From NCBI RefSeq assembly GCF_050948215.1, contig NW_027488885.1, positions 62,001-126,000 of the forward strand: a DNA stretch of 64,000 nt, in the 5' to 3' direction. Origin of the DNA: Halictus rubicundus. Taxonomy: Eukaryota; Arthropoda; Insecta; Hymenoptera; Halictidae. Both the position numbers and the translations under genes were made by a program. The notes beneath the pieces are model-generated. The model was not told where the DNA came from, ran no database searches, and worked only from the letters and a program-made list of their open reading frames with translations. This document shows positions 10,395 to 19,606 of the stretch, one piece after another; position 1 is the first letter of the stretch, and each line of letters begins with the position of its first letter.

Positions 10395-12134
10395 TTCCCC
10401 CCTTCTTAGAGTGGAGCTGGTCCCGCAGCTTCGATGTTGGAGGCTTTTCTTCAGGATGCTCTTTTTGAAGCGGACCCGCTGGGGCTGTATCAAGACTCTT
10501 CCTCCCTCATTGTCTTCGATTGCCAAAGGGCGGCTTACAGTGGTGTACAGGTTGATTGGCGCACTCGGTTGCGTTGGTTGGAAGTCGTTGTGGATTTGTG
10601 GCCCTTTCTTGATCTTACAGCAGAGCAGGTGGAAACAAAGTTTTCTGGGGACGCAGTTCTTCAGGCAGTCGAGTAATCCTAACTTGTTGAGCATGTACAA
10701 ACCTATCAATCCTACCGATACATATCCTATTATTTGTAATGTACTCATACCATACGATCGCAAAGTCTTTATTCTATGTTCGAAATTTAGCTTTGATATT
10801 TCGCTATCGAGTTGATCCGCGGAAGTTCGGTACGAGGCAATGTTGCTTATAATTTTCGGCGTGTTTTTGATCTTCTCCAAAATGTGAATGTAACTATCAT
10901 TGTTATTAAGTTCTATGGTTTTCATTTTCATATCGTAAGCTAGTTCGGTTTTGCTTTCGCCTATTCGCATGTACTCGTTATTAAACAATAAATCGCATGA
11001 ATCGTTAGAACTAATTATAGATGGTCTGTCAATGGTCTGAATATTATGTTTTGTGGAACATATCGCGTCAATTTCTACTGGTTTAGAGGGTATCGCTAAG
11101 AATTGATTTTCGGCGTGCAGCGGTATGAAACTGATGTAGTCGATCTTATAAATGGATATCTCGCAATTGTTGATGTTCTTCTTGTAATTAATAATTTCGC
11201 TGTGACAGTCGTTGTCGGAATTACTGTTGTGGATCGGCTGCGTTTGTTTACAAATCATGACTATCTTTCGTTTACAATGTTTGGTGATATAGTCGAGATC
11301 AGTGTTTATGTAAAGGAGGTTTGAAGTTAGAAATACTGGATTTTCTATCACGGGTGCCATAAATATATTGTTTCTTTTATGCGGGATGGGGTATACGCGC
11401 ATTATATCCCACTCTTGATCGAGCACTAGAGGTATCGAAATCTTGAAAAATAATTTGTCATTATACGTGAAAACGTTTAAGTCACTGATGTCGAGTATGA
11501 ATTGAAAGTGTTCGATTTTGGGCGCAATGGCAATGTTATAAGTGTGATGTCCTATGATCTTCGCGTAGTTGCTTACAAACTTTTCGGGTTCTATAATCTG
11601 TGGGCTAATGATACCTTGTTTACCTAAAATGATCGCGTTTAGTATTTCGTCAAGTTGGAAGTGCGAATCCTGTATGGCATTATCGATTTTCATTATGAGT
11701 TTAGTAAATATGCTTTCTGTATTCAATTGCTGCGTTAATTGGTTATATGAACGTTCTAAATTCTCTAAACTCTTTGTGTTAAGCATTTTCTTTATAAGCG
11801 AAGTCTGGTTAGCTAGTATGATTTTAATCTGTTTGTCGTCGTCAAATAAGGTGTCAATGTTTTTATTTATCAAATCCAAATCGTCTGTGTCTAGTGTTCC
11901 GAATAAGCTTTTAGAGATTGATCCGACAAAGTTCAATAATCCTCGCTTCGTTCTCTGGTGTATGAGGGTTCTTACATGACTGGCTAATTGTCTAATATTA
12001 TTAATACGTATGTCTAAAGTATCTAATGCTTCGGTATAGTCGAAGTTAGTAGCTGATTTACTGATTTCGTTCTTATATTGTGCTATGTTTTCGATTTGCT
12101 TAAACATCTCGCTCGTGTCTAGACCTATTATCAC
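10374..12134 (-). CDS. env: Env of element C (baculovirus F-like glycoprotein)
   Basis: 586 residues from the first Met. A furin-type site RTKRG at about residue 62-66 is followed by a hydrophobic fusion-peptide-like stretch (GLLNFVGSISKSLFGTL), as in errantivirus Env and the related baculovirus F proteins. A transmembrane helix (IIGYVSVGLIGLYML) lies near residue 468-485, then a cytoplasmic tail. The frame stays open upstream of this Met through a hydrophobic leader (TTILFAG) to a candidate 3' splice site at 12256-12257 next to the pol stop. This agrees with the known production of errantiviral Env from a spliced RNA. The stop codon lies 20 bp inside the 3' LTR and the PPT is coding. Function is inferred from family. 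Confidence 0.85.
   Translation of the reverse strand: MIIGLDTSEMFKQIENIAQYKNEISKSATNFDYTEALDTLDIRINNIRQLASHVRTLIHQRTKRGLLNFVGSISKSLFGTLDTDDLDLINKNIDTLFDDDKQIKIILANQTSLIKKMLNTKSLENLERSYNQLTQQLNTESIFTKLIMKIDNAIQDSHFQLDEILNAIILGKQGIISPQIIEPEKFVSNYAKIIGHHTYNIAIAPKIEHFQFILDISDLNVFTYNDKLFFKISIPLVLDQEWDIMRVYPIPHKRNNIFMAPVIENPVFLTSNLLYINTDLDYITKHCKRKIVMICKQTQPIHNSNSDNDCHSEIINYKKNINNCEISIYKIDYISFIPLHAENQFLAIPSKPVEIDAICSTKHNIQTIDRPSIISSNDSCDLLFNNEYMRIGESKTELAYDMKMKTIELNNNDSYIHILEKIKNTPKIISNIASYRTSADQLDSEISKLNFEHRIKTLRSYGMSTLQIIGYVSVGLIGLYMLNKLGLLDCLKNCVPRKLCFHLLCCKIKKGPQIHNDFQPTQPSAPINLYTTVSRPLAIEDNEGGRVLIQPQRVRFKKSILKKSLQHRSCGTSSTLRRGECHRDHT
10395..10407 (-). promoter_or_regulatory. Polypurine tract of element C
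   Basis: On the minus strand AAGAAGGGGGGAA ends exactly at the LTR start, the position needed to prime plus-strand DNA synthesis. The same bases encode part of the Env tail. Confidence 0.85.
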
Positions 12135-12229
12135 ATTGGCGGTACTACTGTATAAATAACCCTTATTTATCTTTTCTAAAAATATGTTATTCTGGGTATC
12201 TAATGGTGTTATAGTGACGTGTGGGCAAG

Positions 12230-15200
12230 TTAATCCCGCGAAGAGGATTGTCGTCCTGGAAAATAAGATTTTAGTCTGTTACCGTGTACTTTCTTATCGT
12301 TAATGACATAATACGGTGTGCATACTTTATCAATCGTGAATGGTCCTAACCATTCTATGTCTAATTTGTATTCCTTATGATCATTGTGTATCAAAACTTG
12401 ATCTCCTTCTTTGAAAATTGATTGCGGTTTAATAATTTTACGTCGCTGGTCTCTTTGATATCTTTGTTTACTCTTTAGCAAGGTGTCTCGGGCTCTTTTC
12501 AATCGTGAGTCCCATTCTTTTTTTCGAAAGGATACTTCGTCTTCGTAACTTCGCTGAGGATTTTTGGAAATGGTTGAAGGTAGGTTAGCTTTGTGTCCAA
12601 ACGTTAGTTCAAAAGGTGTGTAGCCTGTGGCGTCGTGTGTCATTGTGTTATACGCTAAGCAAACAAAGTTCAATTGTTCGTCCCATTCGTCGGTGGATGT
12701 TTGTTGTATCGATTTTAACATGTCAGTGACAACTGCGTGCGTTCTTTCTAGGGATCCGTTGCTTTGCGGGTGGAATGCGGTAGTTTTGATATGTTTTATG
12801 TTAAAAGCTTCCTCGTATCTTTGCATTAGTTCGGAAATGAAATTCTGTCCTCTGTCTGTTAGTATTTTCTTGGGTGCGGAGAATACATAAATGTAGTGGT
12901 TCAGTAGGGCGTCCCATATGGATTCGGTTCGTTGCGTCTTGAGGGGTACTAGTATAAGATATTTAGTCAGTTCGTCATGAATCGAGAGTATGTACTGATT
13001 ACCGTTCTTCGTTTTTTGTAACGGTCCTAACAAATCCATAGCTATTTTTTCGTTCGAGTCTATCGGGGTGTCGGTTATGCATGGTTCTTCTCTTGGGCGA
13101 ATTCGCGTGAGTTTAGCTCGTTGGCAAGTGTCGCATGTCTCAATGTATTCCTGAATTAGTTTAAACAAGTTCGGTATTTTGTAGTTAATTTTGATTCTGT
13201 CATAGGTTTTCTGTATTCCGGGGTGTCCGATTAATTCGTGATTTTCTTTGATAATTTGTTTAATTTCGTCGTCGGTCAATTCTTTTACTGGTTCCCATGC
13301 AAATTCTATCTCTTTGTCCGTGTCGTTAAAGAACATGAGCATTCTCTTGATCGTATTTCTATCCTGAATTGAAATATCATTGTCTCCTATACCAATTCGA
13401 TTCGTGTTCCTGATGATTTTATTCAATATGTTTAGCCATTTTTCTTTACCTTCGTACGCGCCTAATTGGTCTGAAGTTAGTTGGAAGAAGTTCTTTTTAT
13501 TGGGTACGATCTTTAGTGGTTTCGGAAGTTCGTCTGAGGTTTCCCAGGTTTGGTATCTGGACAGTAAGTCTGTGGGTTCGTCTTGTGCTGTAATCGCGTG
13601 AATTCGGGATAAACAGTCGGCAGCGGTATTGTCTTTTCCTTTAGTGTACCGTATTTCGTATTCGTATTCCTCTAGTCGTAGTCTCCATCTGATCAGTCGA
13701 GATGAGGGGTCTTTGCAATTTTGTAACCATGTCAAGGCTTGGTGATCGGTTCTAATAATGAATTTTCTTCCTAACAGGTATTGTCGAAGTCTTTTAGTTG
13801 CCCATACAATTGCTAACAGCTCCTTTTCGGTAGTCGAGTAATTTCGTTCGGGCGGATTGAGAGTTCGTGAAATATAGCAACAGGGGTGTCCGTCTTGCGA
13901 AAGGATGGCTCCTATTCCTAAATTACTTGCGTCAGTCGTTAGAGTGAATTGTTTTTCAAAGTCAGGGAATTTGAGAACTGGTGCGGTACATAATTTCTTT
14001 TTTAGTGTGTCAAAGCTGGTCTGCGTCTGTTCGTTCCAGTGAAACGGTACGGTCTTTTTCGTCAGTTCGGTCAATGGTTTCGCGATTTTGCTAAAGTTTC
14101 GTATAAATTTTCGATAATATCCCGCGAGTCCTAAGAATGATTTTACGTCGGTCGGTGTTTTAGGGATTTTGAAATTTTGAACGGCTTCTAGTTTCTTTGG
14201 ATTGGGCTTTATTCCTTCAGAGGTTACTATGTGGCCTAAGTACTCTAGTTCTGGCTTTAGAAATTCACATTTGTCCGGTTGCAGTTTCAATCCTAATTCT
14301 CTTAATCTTTGTAACACGATTGCTAAATTTCTGTTATGTTCTTCGATGGATTGTCCGAATATTACAATATCGTCTAGATACACGAAGCAATGTTTGTTTA
14401 TAAGTCCACGTAGGGCGGTATCCATCATTCTCTGGAAAGTTGCTGGGGCGTTCTTCAGTCCAAATGGCATTCTATTATAGTGATAGTGTCCTTGGGGAGT
14501 AGAAAAGGCGGTGTATTTTTTGGATTTCTCTTCCATCGGGATCTGATGGAAACCCGAGGATAAGTCTAAAGCTGAGAAGAATTTCGCGTTTCCGAGTTGT
14601 GATAAAATGTCGTCTATGTCGGGTAAGGGGTATGCGTCCTGGTCAGTCAATTCGTTCAGTTTTCTAAAGTCGATAACTATCCTCCACTTTTGTTCGCCTG
14701 ATGCGTCTGATTTTTTCGGTACCACCCAGACTGGTGAATTGTAAGGGGAATCGCTGGGTTCAATTATTCCTTTTTCTAACATCTCGTCCATTTGCTTGCT
14801 AATTTCTGCTTTGTGGCATTCAGGTGGTTTGTACGATTTTGTGTTAATGACCTTGTTTTCTTTTAGTGTTATCGTGTGTTTAGTGAGGTTGGTGCAAGGT
14901 AGGAATTCTTTTTCTAAATTGAAAACATCGATATAAAAGAGAAGCAATTTTTCTATAGGTTGTTTCAAACTGTTTTCTATATGTGAAAGTCTAATTATTT
15001 CTTTAAAGGTGGATATTTGATCGTAGGTGTTAGAATTTTCAATATTGTTAGTAATTTGTTTTTCTGACTCACCACAATTGATAAAGCATACCGTGGTAGG
15101 TTTTCCCTCGAGGTACACAAGTTCGTGGATTCTCTCGCCTGGTTTGATAGTTTGATTCTGAAATGTTAATATCGTGTCGTTTAATTTCAAATGATCGTTA

Positions 15201-15646
15201 GTGATGCTGAAGTTAAATTGTTTCATGGCTGGTAACCCGAATATGCCGTCTTCAATGATAGGAAAAGTTTCGTCTACGATATACAATTTTATAAATTGAC
15301 CGGCTATTCTAAAATTAGTGAATTCGTTCGTTCGGAATTTAGAATGTCCCATAGCAAACTGTTTGGTTTCGTGGTCGGTATAGATCTTCATTCCTGCAGG
15401 TCTTCGTCTGACAAGGTTGACTCCTGCTCCTGAATCGACGAGAAATCTCCATTGTTGTCCGGATGGGGATCGTAATAGGATTGTTGGTAGTTGCCCGGTG
15501 ACGGTGTTGATTCGTAATAGTTCGTTTCTTCCTCGGTTGATACCACAGTGTTGTTCACTCGCGGTGGTCCGCGTTCCTGTGGGGCTCGCACTTGAAAATT
15601 TGAGCACTGGTTGGCGGTGTGGCCGATTTTTCCACATTTGAAGCAT
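12230..15646 (-). CDS. pol: Pol of element C (PR-RT-RNase H-integrase)
   Basis: 1138-codon uninterrupted frame. Protease active site FLVDSGAGVNLV is near residue 70; RT has MPFGLKNAPATFQRMM and YLDDIVIF (about 424); RNase H has TTDASNLGIGAIL (about 574) and ends NTAADCLSRI; integrase has a zinc module (HELIGHPGIQ ... CDTCQRAK, about 810-840) and D-D-E core residues in MDLLGPL, TDRGQNF and SNGSLERTH. It overlaps gag by 259 bp in the -1 frame, so it is expected as a Gag-Pol fusion. All visible catalytic residues are present. The first Met in this frame is probably not used. Confidence 0.93.
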   Translation of the reverse strand: MLQMWKNRPHRQPVLKFSSASPTGTRTTASEQHCGINRGRNELLRINTVTGQLPTILLRSPSGQQWRFLVDSGAGVNLVRRRPAGMKIYTDHETKQFAMGHSKFRTNEFTNFRIAGQFIKLYIVDETFPIIEDGIFGLPAMKQFNFSITNDHLKLNDTILTFQNQTIKPGERIHELVYLEGKPTTVCFINCGESEKQITNNIENSNTYDQISTFKEIIRLSHIENSLKQPIEKLLLFYIDVFNLEKEFLPCTNLTKHTITLKENKVINTKSYKPPECHKAEISKQMDEMLEKGIIEPSDSPYNSPVWVVPKKSDASGEQKWRIVIDFRKLNELTDQDAYPLPDIDDILSQLGNAKFFSALDLSSGFHQIPMEEKSKKYTAFSTPQGHYHYNRMPFGLKNAPATFQRMMDTALRGLINKHCFVYLDDIVIFGQSIEEHNRNLAIVLQRLRELGLKLQPDKCEFLKPELEYLGHIVTSEGIKPNPKKLEAVQNFKIPKTPTDVKSFLGLAGYYRKFIRNFSKIAKPLTELTKKTVPFHWNEQTQTSFDTLKKKLCTAPVLKFPDFEKQFTLTTDASNLGIGAILSQDGHPCCYISRTLNPPERNYSTTEKELLAIVWATKRLRQYLLGRKFIIRTDHQALTWLQNCKDPSSRLIRWRLRLEEYEYEIRYTKGKDNTAADCLSRIHAITAQDEPTDLLSRYQTWETSDELPKPLKIVPNKKNFFQLTSDQLGAYEGKEKWLNILNKIIRNTNRIGIGDNDISIQDRNTIKRMLMFFNDTDKEIEFAWEPVKELTDDEIKQIIKENHELIGHPGIQKTYDRIKINYKIPNLFKLIQEYIETCDTCQRAKLTRIRPREEPCITDTPIDSNEKIAMDLLGPLQKTKNGNQYILSIHDELTKYLILVPLKTQRTESIWDALLNHYIYVFSAPKKILTDRGQNFISELMQRYEEAFNIKHIKTTAFHPQSNGSLERTHAVVTDMLKSIQQTSTDEWDEQLNFVCLAYNTMTHDATGYTPFELTFGHKANLPSTISKNPQRSYEDEVSFRKKEWDSRLKRARDTLLKSKQRYQRDQRRKIIKPQSIFKEGDQVLIHNDHKEYKLDIEWLGPFTIDKVCTPYYVINDKKVHGNRLKSYFPGRQSSSRD

Positions 15647-16719
15647 TTAACCTGTTGTCGGTCGATGAGCGGTCTTCTCTCCATCTGGTTGAACGGGCTG
15701 GGTCTGGTGACAGCGGTCGGCTGAATCTGCGGCGTGCGCGGCGGTACGTAGCTCTGGTATCTCTTGGCTGGAATAACGGGTGGTCTGACCATCGCTGGGT
15801 GTTGGCGACGGAATGAGTCGTGGCGTTCTTCTCGAAGGTATCTCTCCACATCGGCAGCTTCCTTTTCAGCTTCGATCAAAGTCGTGGGTTTGCTGGTGAA
15901 TATCATGTGTCCGATCTCTCTCTTGAGACCGTTTATGTAGATTTTCGTAACTCTCTTCATGGTTGCCTCCATCATTACTCTTCTGGTTATGGGTTGTGGA
16001 TACTCGTTAGTAATGGCGTACGTTAGTTTATTCAAAGTTTTACGGAATCGAATGTTGAAATTCTGCACGGTTTCGGTAGCTCCTTGCTTTATTTCCCGAA
16101 GTTGTTCGCTAAATTCGTCTGCAGAAGCCTGTGTGGCTACATTAGTACGCAGTGCTTCGTAAAGCTCGGCATACGTTTCAATATTCATGTTACGAATGCT
16201 TTGTGCTGCTTTGCCTACTATCTTTTCTACTTTAATTGCTTTCAACAATAGCATCCGTTCCATACACATGCTTCGGAGTGATTTGACTTCTTTAATAAAA
16301 TCTTCAACTCCTACATCATCATCTCCGTTGAGCGTCGGGATGTAACGTATAGCATCCTTGGCTCTCAGGTTAGAGCTCTGCGAGCTCGTTTCGCCAGGTG
16401 CATTTTCTCGCGTTGGGGCAGGTGGTGCAGTGGTTTTGATTTTAGATCTAATCACGGAATCGTCTTCGGTCATGACGGAAGTATAATCCGCATCGTCATC
16501 TTCAGTCATGCTCAAGCCCGTTAGATTTCTGCCTAATATCTCAATTTCTTTAACGCGTTTCTTATTCTCTTGGTCTACCGATTGTAAAGCGGCTTCTAGC
16601 ATGGAAATTCTTTGGCTGTACATATCTTGTTGGCGAGTAATAGTCTCATTCTGTTTTCTAATTGTCTCCAATAATTCTTTCACTTGAGCGTCAGAGGTGC
16701 TCGGTTGTGGTTTACTCAT
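15388..16719 (-). CDS. gag: Gag of element C
   Basis: 443 residues. An N-terminal coiled-coil-like segment (about 10-65, e.g. ITRQQDMYSQRISMLEAAL) is followed by a capsid-like helical region and a single CCHC zinc knuckle CFKCGKIGHTANQC at about residue 360-373, then a Ser/Pro/Glu-rich tail. Gag builds the particle and binds genomic RNA. It starts downstream of the 5' LTR and PBS. The frame is intact, and pol begins in the -1 frame just after the zinc knuckle. Confidence 0.9.
   Translation of the reverse strand: MSKPQPSTSDAQVKELLETIRKQNETITRQQDMYSQRISMLEAALQSVDQENKKRVKEIEILGRNLTGLSMTEDDDADYTSVMTEDDSVIRSKIKTTAPPAPTRENAPGETSSQSSNLRAKDAIRYIPTLNGDDDVGVEDFIKEVKSLRSMCMERMLLLKAIKVEKIVGKAAQSIRNMNIETYAELYEALRTNVATQASADEFSEQLREIKQGATETVQNFNIRFRKTLNKLTYAITNEYPQPITRRVMMEATMKRVTKIYINGLKREIGHMIFTSKPTTLIEAEKEAADVERYLREERHDSFRRQHPAMVRPPVIPAKRYQSYVPPRTPQIQPTAVTRPSPFNQMERRPLIDRQQVKCFKCGKIGHTANQCSNFQVRAPQERGPPRVNNTVVSTEEETNYYESTPSPGNYQQSYYDPHPDNNGDFSSIQEQESTLSDEDLQE
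15595..15601 (-). other. Candidate -1 ribosomal frameshift site (A AAT TTT)
   Basis: The heptamer AAATTTT lies on the coding strand within the gag-pol overlap, and its codon phase relative to gag is A AAT TTT. This has the X XXY YYZ form needed for simultaneous slippage into the pol frame. It sits just after the CCHC knuckle codons. No downstream pseudoknot was modelled. Confidence 0.6.
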
Positions 16720-16946
16720 GATTCTAACTGAATCTACACTGTCTCTCGAACTGTTGCTAGAGAAGCTATCTCTCCTAGTTCTGTACGTTATAAAGGGATC
16801 CAGAGTTACTTACTTCTGGTTTTTTCTTCGTTTTGCGTGGTTCCAAAGGTGCACGTATGCAGCTCGTGGTGTGGTCCGCTGATCCTCTGGGTCGAGTGTT
16901 CCCGTGGGCCGAAACGCGTGATTTCGTTTACACTGACTCTAGTGGA

Positions 16947-16963
16947 TCCTGGCAGGATCGCCA
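16947..16963 (-). promoter_or_regulatory. PBS of element C (tRNA-Arg)
   Basis: The plus strand reads TCCTGGCAGGATCGCCA, identical to the 3' end (with CCA) that I recall for insect tRNA-Arg. It lies 3 bp from the 5' LTR edge, the correct place for the minus-strand primer site. Confidence 0.8.
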
Positions 16964-16966
16964 AAA

Positions 16967-17275
16967 TGTCACGTAATAATCAAGAAGAAAATATATAAAA
17001 AAAAACTTTATTGCTCAACCGGAGTTGAGTACCACTGAGTTAGTTACAAAGATTATTACAATGATTGAAATACACGGAGAACGTACGTAGGCGATACTAA
17101 AACAAAACTGAACGCTCGTGCCCTGGGGCGGCGGCCTCTTATACCGTCGGAGACAACTGACCGCTGAGGATATTTGATCCCTTCTTATCAACAGGACTTC
17201 TCCGAAGGTGGTGCCGTGTGCAACGAAGGTGTTGCCGTGTGCAACGGGCCATAATCAGGTGTGGTCCCTGTGACA
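16967..17275 (-). repeat. 5' LTR of element C
   Basis: 309 bp, TGTCACG...TGTGACA on the plus strand, followed by TSD copy GTGT at 17276-17279. Confidence 0.93.
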
Positions 17276-17279
17276 GTGT

Positions 17280-17541
17280 CGTCGATACGAGGTAATGGAT
17301 AAGAATCCTTCTTTGTGATATTATTGAGTTGACGATAATCCACACAAAATCTCGTCGACCCATCTTTTTTTTTTTTTTTTTAACAAGCACTACTGGAGAA
17401 GTCCAAGCACTATAAGACCTTTCAATAACTCCTTGGCTCTCCATTTCCGCAATCAATTGACGAACTTCATCCTTCCGGTTAACAGGAACCCTGCGAGGAG
17501 CCTGCTTAATCGGAGGATGTTCTCCAGTGTCAATTCTGTGT
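17280..17541 (-). pseudogene. Gypsy B RT N-terminal fragment
   Basis: Carries the linker and RT start: [45 protein letters not shown] and, after a poly-T run at about 17366-17383 that breaks the frame, residues ending [12 protein letters not shown]. The coding sense continues at 10080 with LDAVAGSSWF once element C and one GTGT copy are removed, so the two pieces were one gene. Confidence 0.85.
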
Positions 17542-17545
17542 TTAA

Positions 17546-17729
17546 CCCTTTCGCTACGGGTGCCGTCTATAGCCGGCATCCACGCGACGACCTGTGTGTA
17601 CGGGTGCCGTCTATATCCGGCAACTTGTAAACACCGAAAAGACTACCGACGTGCATCGTGCACACTTTTCGGCGCGGTGCCCCGTTCAGTGGCGTCACTC
17701 CGGCGGAGCGGACTGCCGTAGCGAAAGGG
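17546..17729. mobile_element. piggyBac-type MITE inside Gypsy B
   Basis: 184 bp with perfect 14-bp terminal inverted repeats CCCTTTCGCTACGG / CCGTAGCGAAAGGG and TTAA on both sides (17542-17545, 17730-17733). It contains an internal direct repeat GGGTGCCGTCTATA. Removing it rejoins the B coding frame between protease and RT (GSCKVV then KHRIDTGE). The right half resembles the element end at 19940-20025. Confidence 0.85.
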
Positions 17730-17733
17730 TTAA

Positions 17734-18366
17734 CGACCTTACAGCTGCCTATCTGAGTTCTATCTTTGGCGAACACACATGTTGGAAACAAATCAAAAAT
17801 AAACTTTCAAATATCGATTTTAAATATCCAGGCAAATCGGACTGTTCTCCTCTACCGGCCGAAGTTGATCCGTCAGGTTGCGAAAACTCAACATAATCGT
17901 CCCTTACTTCCACGACATCGACCTTGGCCACTTCAGCCTTCTCATTCATCCCTCTGTCCTCTCTGACAGCGCTACATTCGTTGCTCAACGTACTCAATGA
18001 AGGAACTACGGATTCATTAGCAATCGCAGAATCGACTACGGCTATATTTGTTTCTTTCGGTCTTCTAAAACTACAGCCCACAAAATCAACGTTCTCTCCT
18101 CCATCAAAAGAAAAACAATTCTGCTTCAAATCTAACGAACAATTATGTTTCGTCAAGAAATCCAGGCCTAAAATACAATCGTCCGAAATATCAACAACAT
18201 AGAATACATGTTTAGTATTAAATTTTCCGATCCCGATTTGAGCTTCTTTGACGCCGAAAACTCGGACAGATTCCCCCGTAACTGACATCAAGTTCATGTC
18301 AGATCCTTTCGTGTCACTCTGTGACGTACCTCTCACAAGCGAAACCGCCGACCCGGTATCTATCAA
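17734..18366 (-). pseudogene. Gypsy B protease
   Basis: Begins with the aspartic protease signature DTGSAVSLVRG and continues with GLDFLTKHNCSLDL, the flap/C-terminal hydrophobic pattern of retropepsins, followed by an acidic spacer leading to RT. An expanded poly-A/T run at about 18388-18397 breaks its join with the upstream gag frame. Confidence 0.75.
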
Positions 18367-18478
18367 AAACTTCTGTGCAACCTCGTTAAAAAAAAACCTT
18401 CTGCGCAGATACCGTTAGAATTTACCAAGAACGGGGGATTTCCTTTATGTGCGATAATCGGGGTCTCCGCAATCCCCT

Positions 18479-19606
18479 TTACGCAGACCCCCTTTCGTTT
18501 CCCGAAAAAGGAACTCTATCCTCTTTCAATTTTTTGCTCTGCAAATTTTGAAACCGTTGACTTCCAGAATTTGAAACTAAGTTAGCATCGGAACAATTAT
18601 AAGATAGATGGCCTGGCTTTCCGCAGTTCCAACAAACGATCCCGTTATTTTTGCGATCCACAATGTAGTTTTGAGGACCATTATTGTGGCCATTCCGAAA
18701 TTCCTGGCGCCGAGACTGAAAGCCAGACTATGCCTTAGTAAAAGGCTCAACACGACGATTACTCGAATGATACAGAGCTTCTGTTCTCAACGCTACATCC
18801 AGCACCGCCCCCAACGAAGTGGCATTAATCGAAGCGAGGGTGACGTCCTTTCTCAAATTATTATCTCTTATTGCTTCGACAAATTTTTCTCGCGCCTGTT
18901 TATCCTGACAATCGAGAGACAAATCTGCGAAGACCGAGCGAGAAAGGAGGCAGATCTGTTCTGCCATAGCTTGAAGAGACTCTCCTGCCCCTTGTTTATA
19001 ATTATGAAATTTGTAACGATTTAACTGGGCCAAGTGTTCAGTGCCGTAACGAGCATTCATACCAGCAACCAACGCGTGGAAATCGGTCCGTTCCGATTCT
19101 TCCACGCATGTCAGTACCGAGAGAGCTTCCCCTTCGAGCGAATCCAACAAAGCTATTACTTTTGTTCGTTCGTTCCAATTATTGACCTTAGCCAAACTCT
19201 CAAATTGTGTGAAGTACTGTGTCCACGAACACGACCCATTGAATTTCGCGGGTTTAGCGCGATAGGGGACAGAGGACATACTATAAACATTACCGGTCCC
19301 ACAATCCGCTACACTGTCATCCACGCGAACATCACTATTTCCATTATTTGAAACACGCTGACCAGAAAAGTGAGAAGTAAAAGTCTCGAAAGAATTTATA
19401 AATTGATCAAATCTGGCCTGATATTCCGCCAATCTCTCCTCAGAGCGCCCCGCCAGTCGTTCGACCTGCCGTTCCAAGGCAGCAAACCGCTCCTCCATGC
19501 AAGCCTCCGAATTCAAAATCTGTCGGCTCCGGACGTTGCCGGTTCCCTCACAACTCGCCGCCAGAGAAATCCCACTTCTGACACCAGTGTTACGGGTTCG
19601 GGGCAT
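18479..19606 (-). pseudogene. Gypsy B Gag
   Basis: The first Met (MPRTRNTGVRSG) is encoded at 19604-19606 inside the 5' LTR, so translation would run through the LTR end and PBS. A coiled-coil region (ERFAALERQVERLAG) precedes a capsid-like segment with FNGSCSWTQYFTQFESLA and KFHNYKQGAGESLQAMAEQ, typical of insect Gypsy Gag. A frameshift at about 18728 separates the nucleocapsid part, which has one CCHC knuckle (CWNCGKPGHLSYNC) at about 18590-18635. Confidence 0.8.
19568..19586 (-). promoter_or_regulatory. PBS of Gypsy B (tRNA-Leu)
   Basis: The plus strand reads AATCCCACTTCTGACACCA, matching the 3' end plus CCA that I recall for an insect tRNA-Leu over 19 nt. It lies 1 nt from the LTR. It also encodes part of Gag (around TGVRSG). 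Confidence 0.8.

Larger units (their letters stand above)
10085..17275 (-). mobile_element. Gypsy element C, full-length with env (errantivirus-like)
   Basis: A 7191-bp retrovirus-like element with LTRs of 310 and 309 bp that differ by about one substitution and one indel. It is flanked by the 4-bp duplication GTGT (10081-10084 and 17276-17279) and carries tRNA-Arg PBS, gag, pol, env and PPT in order. All three genes are open over their full length. The near-identical LTRs and open genes indicate recent insertion. It lies inside the RT gene of element B, so it is younger than B. A solo LTR of the same family lies at 22629-22936. Confidence 0.93.

Noticed and set aside
17139..17579. Single 146-codon frame
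   Set aside because: It runs from B RT through the poly-T shift into the LTR of element C; only the part right of 17279 is RT.
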